Part shown: one piece after another, positions 28,902 to 38,964 of the stretch | Layout: each line of letters begins with the position of its first letter | How positions within the stretch are numbered: the first letter of the stretch is position 1 | Assembly: GCF_018918075.1 (NCBI RefSeq) | Contig: NZ_JAHLPW010000019.1 | Location: 1 to 63,096 of the forward strand | From: Virgibacillus sp. MSJ-26 | Lineage (GTDB): Bacteria > Bacillota > Bacilli > Bacillales > Amphibacillaceae | Reading direction: 5' to 3' | Length of the DNA stretch: 63,096 nt | The notes under the pieces: model-generated | Database searches by the model: none | What the model saw: only the letters and a program-made list of their open reading frames with translations | What the model was told of the DNA's origin: nothing | Made by a program: the position numbers and the translations under genes

Positions 28902-31900
28902 CTATTGCCACTTTTCTATTAAAATATCAGCGTGACGAATTAATGTTTTTGCCGCTTTCTTATCCATTTGTCCATCTTCTTGATATTTATTAACTAATTG
29001 TTTCATCCCTTTCATGTGATTTACTGCTTTGCTGTATGATTCAGTTTTAACAAAATGATCGATTGAGGTCAGGTGTGTCTGTAGTAGGCGTACAGCAGAC
29101 CCGTCTACATTTCCCTCATCTGCATAGTGATCTACCAATGATTTTATACCTTGAATGGTTGATTCGACATTGCCAAAGTCATTTACCTTGTCAATCGTGA
29201 CTTGGTAGATGAATGGAATATTTCCATTTTCCCATTCTATTTTCACATCTAGTACTGTGTCTATGTCTGTTAAATCAAAGTAGTTATATCCGGATTCTGT
29301 TGTACCAATTTCTTTCCAACCTTGTAACGTTCGTACAGACAGTTTGCTATGGGATACATTTAATGGATCCTCTAAAAGTGTGATTCCATCTATATCTTTT
29401 TTTGCTTCGCCAACGTGAAAAAGGATTTCACCAGCATCATTATTAGCAGGCTTGAATATGGTATCAAGCTTTCCGTCCGAAATTTTTTCTACATTATTCC
29501 CTTTGTTAACATCTGCTGTCGTGGTGATGGTAGGATCATTAATTTCAGGGAAGTATTCCCCACCATTGATTTCAATTTCATGCATTCGAAGCCAGTTCCC
29601 TGTACCTTCTTTTGTTCGAGTGACGCGGAATCGTAGGTATTTTGCTTCTTGGTTGATATCGGAAACTTCCTCTGAACGATAGTCTCCTTCATCTTTAGTG
29701 AAAACATCTTCTATACAATCGTCATCGGTAACTTCACCTTCGTTTGGACCGTCTTGGTTTCCGAGCGCCATTGCTGTATGCCATTCATTGCCGTCTAACG
29801 ATGTTTCAATAACAGCATGGCGAGGATAATCTTGGTCATTTTGATCTACATATACTTTTAAACTGTCAAGATCAATTGTTTGTCCCAGATTATAAGTAAT
29901 AAATTGTCCTTCTTGTTGAGACTCTGCAAACCAAGTATAGGTTGCTAATTCACCATCTAAAACATTTAGTGCCTCAGATTCATGTAAATCGACATTTTTA
30001 TCCACTACCGAAATCGGTTCCACCTCGTTTGATTGGACTTTGAACGTATCAAAAAGGAAGGAAATCGGCTTAGTTGTTTTGTTGACCAATCGAACATATC
30101 TGGCATCAGCAGGATTTTTAGAATCATCGACTTCTTCCCATTCAATCCCATTTAATGACGTTTCAAGTATTAATCCCTCCGTCATTGTTGCCTCAATCAT
30201 GGACAAATCCTTGATTCTACTAAGTTTTAAGCCGATATAGTCATTTCTGTCTAACTTCATACTTAGAGTTTCATCAATGGATGTAATATCGATTTTCTCA
30301 TTGATTGACAGATTTTTATAATCGTCTACATTGGTAAATACTTTGGCATCAGAAACTGTTGAACTCATGTCCAATAATTTTTCCATGTTTTGTGTTACTT
30401 TTTCCTGCAATTCATCTGTAAACGGTTGCAACCGTTTACCCGCTGGTTTGGCTTTTACGTTTCCTTCTCCTTTAAGCATTGGGCGATTATAATTCAAACT
30501 TTGTTTTCTTAAGGAGGATGCTTTGGTAATCATGTTCCAAGCCTTTTCCTTATCACCATCTTCAATAGCAAGCTCTGCCTGTAGAAACTGCTTGTTCGCA
30601 AGCACCATATCACGTAAAGCGTTTATAAAAGGTTCCAGTTCCTCTCTTAATTTTTTATTTTTTGATTTCTCCATAAATTTATCGCCAGCATCAGCAATAA
30701 TCTGCAATTCATCCATCAATTCAGGAGCGATAACTCCAATTGCTTTATCATTATCAAGGTTGGATATTATTTCATCCATTAAATCTTTGATGTTTTCACT
30801 TTCGTCAGCTGGCATCCCGACTGCAGGGTCTGCATGTGCCATATGTTTGGCTAATGTATAAAATTCCTCTGTAGCATCAATTTCAATATATTTCATGCTG
30901 TCTTCCCAGCTCTGCGAAGCGTCAAATGTTTCTGTATTCCATGCATAATCGGCAATGGCGAAAATTGAAATTTTTGAGGCTTCAGCTTCCTGCATCGGAT
31001 TTGTCACCACACCGGCAAGATTTTTAATACCTGGTTCAAGCATATCTCCTTTTCCGAGGAAAACACGTGTCATATCAACATCATTGACCGGCCAGTTCAG
31101 CCAAAAAAGTGGGTCCCGGCGCTCAACGCCATTATTGTCTCGATGTTTGAAGCGGTCGATGGTATACTGTTCAACCGGACCTACAGTGCTTTCGCCAGTC
31201 CAAAGAATGTGGATGTTGTCGGCAAAATATTTTTCGAGTTTATTTAATTCCTTACCGCCGTCCCACGCCCAACCTGAGTTATAAGCAGCAGGGGTGTAAA
31301 TAGTATCTCTGATATCTCCTTTTTCATCAGCCCACTCAGAGACAGAATCCATTAATTCGACCACATAATCAAGTGGGAGTGCACCAACGTCGTCACCGAG
31401 TACTCCAAACTGCCTTACACCTGCATCATATAATTGTTCAAACTTAGTAAGCATTTTTTCTGTGTTTTCTTCAAGCAATTCCATGGCAGCATCATCACCT
31501 TCTTTCTGAGCGATCTCGGCAACCTCTCCTAACGGTGAAATCGACCAGACGAAATGTGTCTTGTTTTTTCGTCCAACTTCCGCCATGTCACTTATCTCGT
31601 CCAATTTATCCTCTGGGTAGGGTTCATCCCACTTTGCCCTATGATAAGGATCATCTTTAGGTGCAAAAATATAGGACGTCGTCTTGAATTGTCCACCGAA
31701 TTCCATTAATGATTTTCGATCATCATTACTCCATGGAATCCCGTAAAATCCTTCGATGAATCCCCGAACTTCCGTATTAGCATAATCCTTAATTGTAAGG
31801 TTTTGGATTGTATTACTGTTGCTCTGGTTCAGAATGGCATCCAATGAAACTAATCCATAAAAAGCCGCATCCGTATCTTTTCCAATAACAGTAATGGATT

Positions 31901-32315
31901 CGTTTTCAATTTCTAATAGATGAGCATCTGTTTTGTCAAAATTCATATCATTGTCAATATCAGCATGTTGAGCAGCCGAGCCGTTTGAATCGTTTGTTCC
32001 AACAAAAATAGTGACTTTATCATCTGAAGGTTCCGTAGTTATTTCAGGTGTTGACAAGTCGTTGTCTTCAAAAATTTTGGTGACTTTGTTTTTTGTTACA
32101 TCATCGATTGTGTCATCATAGATAACTTGAAATTCGTTATTAAGAGAAAGCTCTCCTTCGTTATACTCCAAGCTGTGTGGCGTTGGATAAATTTCATACT
32201 CCTCATCAGAGCTCTTCGCCTCAGCGCTTGCAGTTGATGATGCGAATTGATTTGATGCCAGACTAACGAGTAAAATGGCAATCAAAGGTAAATAGAGTAG
32301 CTGTCGTTTCTTCAT
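28902..32315 (-). CDS. Secreted GH84 beta-N-acetylglucosaminidase A, with F5/8-type CBMs and FIMAH-like domain
   Basis: 1,137 residues; GAAGGAGACAT precedes the ATG on the minus strand. Order: signal peptide (1-31), GH84 N-terminal alpha/beta domain (about 40-180), TIM barrel starting RGFIEGFYGIPW (about 185-490) with the catalytic Asp pair Asp308-Asp309 in LGDDVG, a helical stalk (about 500-640), two or three F5/8 type C/CBM32-like beta domains (about 660-1040) and the FIMAH-like end (1057-1137). GH84 enzymes use substrate-assisted catalysis and release terminal beta-GlcNAc, as in NagJ, acting on glycoproteins, O-GlcNAc or hyaluronan. It is divergent from the second GH84 gene and stands alone. 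Confidence 0.93.
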   Translation of the reverse strand: MKKRQLLYLPLIAILLVSLASNQFASSTASAEAKSSDEEYEIYPTPHSLEYNEGELSLNNEFQVIYDDTIDDVTKNKVTKIFEDNDLSTPEITTEPSDDKVTIFVGTNDSNGSAAQHADIDNDMNFDKTDAHLLEIENESITVIGKDTDAAFYGLVSLDAILNQSNSNTIQNLTIKDYANTEVRGFIEGFYGIPWSNDDRKSLMEFGGQFKTTSYIFAPKDDPYHRAKWDEPYPEDKLDEISDMAEVGRKNKTHFVWSISPLGEVAEIAQKEGDDAAMELLEENTEKMLTKFEQLYDAGVRQFGVLGDDVGALPLDYVVELMDSVSEWADEKGDIRDTIYTPAAYNSGWAWDGGKELNKLEKYFADNIHILWTGESTVGPVEQYTIDRFKHRDNNGVERRDPLFWLNWPVNDVDMTRVFLGKGDMLEPGIKNLAGVVTNPMQEAEASKISIFAIADYAWNTETFDASQSWEDSMKYIEIDATEEFYTLAKHMAHADPAVGMPADESENIKDLMDEIISNLDNDKAIGVIAPELMDELQIIADAGDKFMEKSKNKKLREELEPFINALRDMVLANKQFLQAELAIEDGDKEKAWNMITKASSLRKQSLNYNRPMLKGEGNVKAKPAGKRLQPFTDELQEKVTQNMEKLLDMSSTVSDAKVFTNVDDYKNLSINEKIDITSIDETLSMKLDRNDYIGLKLSRIKDLSMIEATMTEGLILETSLNGIEWEEVDDSKNPADARYVRLVNKTTKPISFLFDTFKVQSNEVEPISVVDKNVDLHESEALNVLDGELATYTWFAESQQEGQFITYNLGQTIDLDSLKVYVDQNDQDYPRHAVIETSLDGNEWHTAMALGNQDGPNEGEVTDDDCIEDVFTKDEGDYRSEEVSDINQEAKYLRFRVTRTKEGTGNWLRMHEIEINGGEYFPEINDPTITTTADVNKGNNVEKISDGKLDTIFKPANNDAGEILFHVGEAKKDIDGITLLEDPLNVSHSKLSVRTLQGWKEIGTTESGYNYFDLTDIDTVLDVKIEWENGNIPFIYQVTIDKVNDFGNVESTIQGIKSLVDHYADEGNVDGSAVRLLQTHLTSIDHFVKTESYSKAVNHMKGMKQLVNKYQEDGQMDKKAAKTLIRHADILIEKWQ

Positions 32316-32497
32316 CGCCCATGTCTCCTTCTTTTTGTATTTTTAAATAAAGTTCGAAAAGATAACTTTAATGAAAAGCTCAGTCTTTATCCACCTCCTT
32401 AAGGTTTTCTTTAACGGAATATTGTTGTGTTTTTTTGGCCGTTAACATCTTCCCCTCTGATACGCGTCCTTACGTGATTTTTAAATTTAAAAATAAA

Positions 32498-32558
32498 AGG
32501 CATAATGATAACAATGCACAGGATTTACTTCTCCCATTTGCATTATTTCATTATGCCT
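32498..32558. repeat. Inverted repeat upstream of GH84 A
   Basis: Perfect arms AGGCATAATGA and TCATTATGCCT, with an inner AATGCA/TGCATT pair (32513-32518 with 32539-32544). It could be a regulatory hairpin or the scar of an insertion. There is no T-run. Confidence 0.5.
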
Positions 32559-32642
32559 GATCGCATCAGTCACATATGATCAATATTCCTGATTTTTTCT
32601 ATGACTCTCTATTCAAGTATAGTAGATGATAATAATAAAAGG

Positions 32643-32659
32643 TGTCGAATTTTGTCGAA
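32643..32659 (+). promoter_or_regulatory. Tandem Spo0A-type 0A boxes
   Basis: TGTCGAA at 32643-32649 and TTTGTCGAA at 32651-32659: two perfect 0A cores ten bases apart. They lie about 330 bases before the GH84 A start (minus strand) and 830 before GH84 B. The 15 central bases are identical to 838-852 on the opposite strand. Confidence 0.5.
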
Positions 32660-33103
32660 TAAGTTTGCGATCCCTGAAAATGAGTATAAAGTAATGTTTA
32701 TATCGAATTATCCCGGTCATAAAGTACGACGTTTAGTTGAGTATTCAAACTAACAGTTAACGTCCGCAATTTAAGAGATGAATCTCATATGACTGTTCCG
32801 CATAAAAGAAAGTGTAACTATATGGGAACTAATCCCCCCTTAAAATATTTCTATATAGGGAAAGGTATTATGGTAATTAACAAAGAATGAAAATAAAGAA
32901 ACAGTTCTTTTCAGGTTCCCGCTAGATAAAATCAATTTATTCAATCAATCATAGTGACATTTATGATGAAATAATAAATTCTGCACGAGTAGTAAGAAAG
33001 TTCCTAAGATTACATGAACAGAACTTTGTGCCTATTGTTGCTGAAGATTAGATGTGATAATCTAGATATAATTTCACATACATCACATGTTACTAATCTG
33101 ATT

Positions 33104-33167
33104 AGGCATGGTGGTATAGTAGAAGGACTAAACTCCTTTCTTGTTACCCCATGTCTTTTTTTATTGT
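33104..33167 (+). terminator. Imperfect hairpin with T7 run
   Basis: GGCATGGTGGTA and GAAGGA (33104-33126) pair imperfectly with TCCTTTC and TACCCCATGTC (33134-33155), followed by seven T. It is either the terminator of a lost gene or a leader attenuator of GH84 B. Confidence 0.5.
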
Positions 33168-33488
33168 TTTAATATCAGTAACCTGTGAATAAGTGTGGAA
33201 AAATATGATTTTAAAATTATATTTTTGGGAGGTGAGAAAGCGCCAACAATTATGTTAGGTAAATTCGTAGTTATTTCAGGTAAGACAGAATAAATAAGTA
33301 TTTTAATTCAACTCTATATTTTCTCTTTTCTAATTTAGATGGCTCTTGTGCCGATTCCTGGTGGGAAAAAGAAGAAAAGGAAAAAGATCACGACCGTACT
33401 TTCTATGACGAATGACATTTCACTACATTTAGTAAAATGAATGCATTTATTTAATTAATCAAATATTTTAGGAGGGTTTTATTCAGTT

Positions 33489-36383
33489 ATGCGAAAGCGA
33501 ATAATAATCACAATATCATTATTAATATTTGCATGTATAGGAACCATTGGAAAGCCACTTGTTACAAACGCTGAGGAAACTGAACCAAATGTAACGACTA
33601 AACAAAGTGTAAAAGACAAATTAGTTCCATTACCTCGTGAAATAAGTGTTAATGACGGCACATTAGAGATGACTGAACGTGTCAATATTTTAGGACAAGA
33701 ATCTGCAGATAAAGATGCCTTAGCAGTTTTAAGAGAATTTTTAATGGGTCATGGCATTGAAGTGAATGAGGAATTTAATGAAACATCTACCACAATAGCT
33801 TTAGGTGAAGAGGGACACCTTGCACCTGATGTGAAAAAAATGGAGGGTGAACTCACGACCTTAAACAATTCAGATATAGGTGCTGAGGGATATGTGTTGA
33901 ACATCGAATCTGAAGCCAATGAGTTAAGTCAGGGTGGTACTATTTTTCTAAAAGGAAAAGATGGTGACGGTACCTTTTATGGAATAAAGACACTTATCCA
34001 ATTAGCTGAAAAAGATGATGATTTACTCACCTTTGAAAACATAAACATCACGGATGAACCGTCCATGAGTGTTAGAGGTATCATTGAAGGCTTTTATGGT
34101 AGTCCTTGGGATCAAGAAGACCGACTCGACCAGATTAACTTTTATGGTGATTATAAGATGAACACTTATATTTATGCACCAAAAGATGATCCATACCATC
34201 GTGAAAAATGGCGTGAACCCTATCCAGAAAGTGAAATGGATCGGATGGAAGAGTTGATAGAAACTGCCAACGAAAATAAGGTCGACTTTATATTTGCCAT
34301 TTCCCCTGGGATAGATATACGTTTTGATGGTGAAGCTGGTGAAGAAGATTTTCAAGCTTTAATCGAGAAAAGTGAGTCACTTTATGATATGGGCGTACGT
34401 GACTTCGCCATCTTGTTTGACGATATCGATAATAAAAATGGTGTTAAACACGGCGAATTATTAAATCGATTCAATGAAGAATTCATAAAAGAAAAAGATG
34501 ATGTTAACCCACTAATAACAGTGCCAACAGAATACGATACACTTGCGATGGGTGGAGAAATTAATGATTTAAATCCCTATACGAAATCCCTTTCAGAAAC
34601 CCTTGATGACGATATAATTGTAATGTGGACAGGACAAGTTGTCGTATCAGAATCACTTCCTTTTGAAAACGTTGAGTTTATGCAGGAAGTATATGGTGAC
34701 AACATTGGAATCTGGTGGAATTATCCAGTAACCGACTATTTAACATCAAAACTTGCTCTTGGTCCAATTGTTGAAGTAGATAAAGGACTTGAGGGAGAAC
34801 TCGATTTCTTTACAATGAATCCCATGGAACATGCCAATTTGTCTAAAATTACTTTAGCGACAGGCGCTGATTATTCCTGGAATATTCCAGAATATGACTC
34901 CGACCGATCATGGAATCGTTCTATTGAACTTTTGTTTGATGACCTTGCTGATGAAATGAAAATATTTGCGGACCATTCTTCACGTATGACTGGCCCTTGG
35001 AGTGTTGGACGCAAGGATGCTGAAGATGTTCAGGAAACGATCGATGACTTTTGGATTAAAGTTTCAAAAGGACAGGATGCAACAAAAGAAATAAACCTAT
35101 TAGAAAAAGAATTTACTGACATGATCAATGCATCTGAAACCTTAAAAGCAGAGTTGCCTCAAGAAATTCTAAATGAATCAGAAAAAAACCTGGACAAGCT
35201 GAAATTACTCGGTGAAAATGCTCAATTAGCTATAAATTTAATCAAAGCTAAAGTAGATAAAGAGAATGAAGATTATGATGAATTGAAGGAAGAACTTGAA
35301 GCTAATCTACCAGCTTTAAATAGTGGTGCCAGGGTATCAGAAGACACTGTACTGGCATTTATTAAAGATGCTATCGAGTTTGACACCATGCCAGTCGTTT
35401 CGTTTGATGTTTCTAAGACATTGATTGCTCCTGGAGAAGAAATAGAATTTACAAGTACGAGTTCATTGACTACAGAAGAGCTAGAATGGACATTTGAAGG
35501 GGCGGCCGTTGAAACAAGCACGGAGGAAAATCCTAAAGTTGTTTATGATAAAGAAGGTATATATACAGTAAAACTAGTAGGTAATAACTCACTTGGAGAA
35601 GATCAAGTTATTAAAGAAGAATTTATTACGGTTACAAATCTTGCTAAATATGAAACAACTAACCTTGCATTAAATAAGGATGCTACAGCATCAAGTGCCT
35701 GTGCTCCCACAGAAGGGCCGGAAAATGCAGTTGATGGTAGCACTTGGACGAAATGGTGTGCGAATGGAGAAGGTCCTCATACGTTAACCGTAGATTTGGG
35801 AAGCACTAACTTAGTCAGTGAAATTGTCATTAAGCATGCTGAAGAAGGTGGAGAACCAGTGGGTTCAAATACAGCTGCATATCGTGTGTTGATTAGTGAT
35901 GATGGTGAAAACTTTGAAGAGCTAGTTAAAGTAACGGGTAATGAAAGCGGCATTACAAAAGATCAAGTTCCAGTTACAAAAGGACAATATGTCCGTCTCA
36001 TTGTTGATGAACCAACACAAGGTGATGATAATGCTGCACGTATCTATGAGCTTGAAGTAAATGGTCTAGAGGGAGATGTGGAATTACCTCCTAAATACGA
36101 TCCAGAAACACCAGAACCTGTAGAGGATGCTGCTGAACTCAAAGATCTTGTGCAAGAAATGGGTGATGAAGGCGATATCGAATCAGAAGCTGTCCAACAT
36201 TTATCCACCCATTTGGAATCCGTAAGCCATTACGAAAATAAAGGATCAGCTGACAAAGTCGTTAAGCATATGGAAGGTTTCAAAGTATTGCTTGACTATC
36301 ATAAAGAACAAGGCCTGATTGATGAAAATGCGTACGAATTACTTAATAAACATGCTGATTATTTAATTGAAAAGTGGTTATGA
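33489..36383 (+). CDS. Secreted GH84 beta-N-acetylglucosaminidase B, with PKD, CBM32 and FIMAH-like domains
   Basis: 964 residues; TTAGGAGGG precedes ATG. Signal peptide (1-28), N-terminal domain (about 45-185), TIM barrel opening RGIIEGFYGSPW (about 195-480) with catalytic Asp311-Asp312 in LFDDID, a helical stalk (about 500-635), a PKD-like beta domain (about 640-720), one F5/8 type C/CBM32 (about 730-865) and the FIMAH-like end (884-964). It differs from GH84 A in the loops after the Asp pair and in its accessory modules, so the two may attack different glycan contexts. Its C-terminus is closest to that of the GH20 protein encoded 104 bases downstream, and the two genes are probably one operon. 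Confidence 0.92.
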   Translation: MRKRIIITISLLIFACIGTIGKPLVTNAEETEPNVTTKQSVKDKLVPLPREISVNDGTLEMTERVNILGQESADKDALAVLREFLMGHGIEVNEEFNETSTTIALGEEGHLAPDVKKMEGELTTLNNSDIGAEGYVLNIESEANELSQGGTIFLKGKDGDGTFYGIKTLIQLAEKDDDLLTFENINITDEPSMSVRGIIEGFYGSPWDQEDRLDQINFYGDYKMNTYIYAPKDDPYHREKWREPYPESEMDRMEELIETANENKVDFIFAISPGIDIRFDGEAGEEDFQALIEKSESLYDMGVRDFAILFDDIDNKNGVKHGELLNRFNEEFIKEKDDVNPLITVPTEYDTLAMGGEINDLNPYTKSLSETLDDDIIVMWTGQVVVSESLPFENVEFMQEVYGDNIGIWWNYPVTDYLTSKLALGPIVEVDKGLEGELDFFTMNPMEHANLSKITLATGADYSWNIPEYDSDRSWNRSIELLFDDLADEMKIFADHSSRMTGPWSVGRKDAEDVQETIDDFWIKVSKGQDATKEINLLEKEFTDMINASETLKAELPQEILNESEKNLDKLKLLGENAQLAINLIKAKVDKENEDYDELKEELEANLPALNSGARVSEDTVLAFIKDAIEFDTMPVVSFDVSKTLIAPGEEIEFTSTSSLTTEELEWTFEGAAVETSTEENPKVVYDKEGIYTVKLVGNNSLGEDQVIKEEFITVTNLAKYETTNLALNKDATASSACAPTEGPENAVDGSTWTKWCANGEGPHTLTVDLGSTNLVSEIVIKHAEEGGEPVGSNTAAYRVLISDDGENFEELVKVTGNESGITKDQVPVTKGQYVRLIVDEPTQGDDNAARIYELEVNGLEGDVELPPKYDPETPEPVEDAAELKDLVQEMGDEGDIESEAVQHLSTHLESVSHYENKGSADKVVKHMEGFKVLLDYHKEQGLIDENAYELLNKHADYLIEKWL

Positions 36384-36398
36384 TATTCTAAAAACATA

Positions 36399-36426
36399 GA
36401 GTTTCCAGCCATTTAGCTGGAAACTC
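36399..36426 (+). other. Hairpin between GH84 B and GH20
   Basis: Eleven perfect pairs (GAGTTTCCAGC with GCTGGAAACTC), six-base loop, no T-run. It is more like an mRNA processing or stability element than a terminator, and would let the two genes be transcribed together at different levels. Confidence 0.55.
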
Positions 36427-36487
36427 AACTTGTGCACTGATGAAACAAAAGGATACTTAAGACACTATGTAATTGGAGGGGAATTTT

Positions 36488-38488
36488 TTGAAAAAGGTAA
36501 TCGTAATCTTGTTATCAACTTTAATGATTTTATCAACTTTTGTCAGTCCGGCTTTTGCAAGGGAATCAAAATTAACGAATGATGAATTAGCTAGTCTAGC
36601 GCTACCAATTGTTCAATCATATGAAGCTGACTCAAATTATTCAACATGGACAATGGATGAAACAACTAGATTTGTCATTCCAGATACAGAAGAATACAAA
36701 GAGAATGATAGACTTAAGGAAGTTGTAGAACTTGTATCAGCTGAGTTTTTTGAAAAGGAACTTCCAACAAACTCAGAAATTGAAAAAGTATATGCTAAGG
36801 AATCAGAGATTACATCTAAAGATATCGTCGTTATCTTAGATGAAAACAGTGAAATTACTGAAGAAAGTGTTAGTGATGAGGCTTATAAGATTGAAATTGG
36901 AGAAGATGGTGTGAACATAGTAGCTGCATCCGAAACGGCTGCTCTATATGCTTTACGCACAATCCAACATATCATGATTACGAATGATAATCGTTTAGCG
37001 TCTGGAACAATCATTGATTATCCTGAATTAGAGGAACGTAGGGTCCATATTGATATGGCAAGAAAATATATTACTAAGGATTGGATAATTCAACATATTA
37101 GAGAAATGTCTTATTTTAAAATGAATGCCATTCAGTTACATTTTTCAGAGAATATGGGCTTTAGAATTGAAAGTGACACAGATCCGGAAATAGTGTCGGA
37201 AGATGGTTATTTAACGAAAGATGAAATAAGAGAAATTTTAGCAGAAGCTAAGAAGTATGGCGTTAAGGTCATCCCATCACTCGATACACCAGGCCATACG
37301 GAACATATCTTAAAAGTTCATCCTGAGTTTGGGCAAGTCGATATAAATGGGAATCATAGCGATGTTGCGCTAGACGTGACAAACCCTGAAGCAGTAGATT
37401 ATGTAAAAAGCCTTTACAGTGAATATATGGAGTTATTTGAAGACAGTACGGACTTCCATATCGGCGCAGATGAGTATATGGAATTTGACAGAGACCCGTT
37501 TATTTCAGATTACAAGCCGGTTCTAGATGAATATGCGCAAGAAACGTTAGGTGAAGACTATATATGGAAGGACACAATGGCTAATTATATTAATGATATA
37601 GCGGAACATGTCCATAAAGCTGGATTTAAACCGAGAATTTTTAATGATGCTATTTACTATGGAGAGGAAGATAAAAACAACTGGGAACCAGACGAACCAA
37701 AGCAGAAGATAGAAATGCATGATTATATTGGTATCGATTTCTGGTCACAAATGTCTTGGAATAAGAGTATTGCACCACTTAGTACATTTGTAGAAAGAGG
37801 ACATGAGAATATATATAATTTAAACTCCGGATTCTTCTATTACGTGTTGAGAAATGATAAGCCAGATGATGGACGTGAACAGCATTCGTTTGACTATTTG
37901 GATCAAGATAAAAGGATTTATGAAGAATGGACACCAGGTAAGTTCGCTGATAATACTGTAGATGATGATTCATCATTCATTAAAGGTGCATCATTAGCTA
38001 TATGGAACGATAATCCAGATTTAGTTGGTGAGGATGTTATTACTGAAGATATCGCTAAAGAGTTGCGTTCCTTAGCAACAAAGTCTTGGAATACATCAAG
38101 CAATGATGTGGCAGATATCGATCAATTTAGAGCAAACTATGCAGAACTAGAAAACGTTGCTGGCTTTGAGAAAGGTAGTGAGTTGCCTGATGTTGATCCT
38201 GTTAAACCCATAGAACCAGAACTCGCGGAAAATGCCGCTGAACTAAAAGAACTCGCGCAACAAATGGCAGATGAAGGTAATGTCGACCCAGCAGCTGTTC
38301 AACATTTGACCACCCATTTGGAATCAGTAAATCATTATGAAAATAAAGGGTCTGCTGATAAAGTACTTAAACATTTGGAAGGCTTCCACGATTTGCTAGA
38401 CTATTACAATAAGCAAGGGTTGATTGGTGACGAAGCATTCGAAGAGCTTAGTAATCAAACAAATCATTTAATTGAATTGTGGAAGTAA
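36488..38488 (+). CDS. Secreted GH20 beta-N-acetylhexosaminidase with FIMAH-like domain
   Basis: The start is TTG at 36488, six bases after GGAGGGG; a TTG at 36473 would lie before that ribosome site. The 666 residues comprise a signal peptide (ending SPAFA, about 1-24), a GH20 N-terminal alpha/beta domain (about 25-155), and a TIM barrel (about 160-500) with EERRVHIDMARKYI and the catalytic pair Asp328-Glu329 in HIGADEY. A short linker leads to the FIMAH-like end (586-666). GH20 enzymes remove terminal beta-linked GlcNAc or GalNAc; some are lacto-N-biosidases, and specificity cannot be fixed here. There is no CBM, so this is the most compact secreted glycosidase of the locus. A terminator follows. 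Confidence 0.92.
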   Translation: MKKVIVILLSTLMILSTFVSPAFARESKLTNDELASLALPIVQSYEADSNYSTWTMDETTRFVIPDTEEYKENDRLKEVVELVSAEFFEKELPTNSEIEKVYAKESEITSKDIVVILDENSEITEESVSDEAYKIEIGEDGVNIVAASETAALYALRTIQHIMITNDNRLASGTIIDYPELEERRVHIDMARKYITKDWIIQHIREMSYFKMNAIQLHFSENMGFRIESDTDPEIVSEDGYLTKDEIREILAEAKKYGVKVIPSLDTPGHTEHILKVHPEFGQVDINGNHSDVALDVTNPEAVDYVKSLYSEYMELFEDSTDFHIGADEYMEFDRDPFISDYKPVLDEYAQETLGEDYIWKDTMANYINDIAEHVHKAGFKPRIFNDAIYYGEEDKNNWEPDEPKQKIEMHDYIGIDFWSQMSWNKSIAPLSTFVERGHENIYNLNSGFFYYVLRNDKPDDGREQHSFDYLDQDKRIYEEWTPGKFADNTVDDDSSFIKGASLAIWNDNPDLVGEDVITEDIAKELRSLATKSWNTSSNDVADIDQFRANYAELENVAGFEKGSELPDVDPVKPIEPELAENAAELKELAQQMADEGNVDPAAVQHLTTHLESVNHYENKGSADKVLKHLEGFHDLLDYYNKQGLIGDEAFEELSNQTNHLIELWK

Positions 38489-38572
38489 TTGCATGTTAAG
38501 TTTTTGACAAGTATTGATACATGCTGGAAACTTAGCTGTACAAAAAGATATTACACTTACCATGAGCACGGT

Positions 38573-38617
38573 GCAGATGGACCTTTGAATGTTTTGTAGG
38601 TCCATCTGCTTTCTTTA
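38573..38617 (+). terminator. Terminator after GH20
   Basis: GCAGATGGACCT (38573-38584) pairs perfectly with AGGTCCATCTGC (38598-38609); the tail is TTTCTTTATT. Confidence 0.85.
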
Positions 38618-38713
38618 TTATCGGTAATGTGTCAATCATTTAATTTGTTTCGTTTCATAGTAGTAAACACCTAGGTCATAAGGTGCAATGTTTTCTAAAA
38701 AAACAAAATCTTC

Positions 38714-38776
38714 TTTACTGTAGGCTGTAGGTTATGATATACTTTCATCTGAACTTCTTAAATGCGATTTAATAAG
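38714..38776 (+). promoter_or_regulatory. GH85 promoter with ROK-type operator
   Basis: TTTACT (38714-38719), an 18-base spacer and TATACT (38738-38743). Ten bases later lies an imperfect palindrome (38754-38776), which matches the perfect operator before the ROK gene (42168-42190) at 19 of 23 positions; the right arm TTTAATAAG is identical. In both places the site covers the expected transcription start, the arrangement of a repressor operator. Confidence 0.65.
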
Positions 38777-38813
38777 TGGGTGTATTGGTACCTGCTTTAT
38801 ATTTTAAAGTGTT

Positions 38814-38827
38814 TGTAAACGCTTTAT
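38814..38827 (+). promoter_or_regulatory. cre-like site in the GH85 leader
   Basis: TGTAAACGCTTTAT departs from the 14-base CcpA cre consensus at two positions and is related to the AAAGCGCTTT sites at 5120 and 14482. It lies about 70 bases after the -10 box, where CcpA can act as a roadblock. Confidence 0.45.
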
Positions 38828-38964
38828 TAATTGATTGTTATTAAACTACATTTAAGAAGTTTCACTATAAAAAGATAGGAGGAAAGTTTTTCTATTTTTA
38901 TGTGATCAGTTAAGTTGTCCAAAAATACTATTTGCTAAATTTAAATAGTCAAAGGAGAATCTTT

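Larger units (their letters stand above)
32316..33488. other. Long divergent intergenic region between the two GH84 genes
   Basis: Contains an 11-pair inverted repeat (32498-32508 with 32548-32558), tandem Spo0A-type boxes (32643-32659) and a terminator-like hairpin (33104-33167). A short plus-strand fragment ending near 33050 (RVVRKFLRLHEQNFVPIVAE) may be a gene remnant. No intact gene is supported. Confidence 0.5.
38489..38964. other. Intergenic control region between GH20 and GH85
   Basis: Holds the GH20 terminator (38573-38617), a promoter with a ROK-type operator (38714-38776) and a cre-like site (38814-38827). No gene is seen. Confidence 0.7.

Noticed and set aside
32498..32558. The inverted repeat considered as a terminator for GH84 A or as insertion-sequence ends.
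   Set aside because: It lies upstream of the gene on the coding strand, has no T-run, and no transposase is near it.
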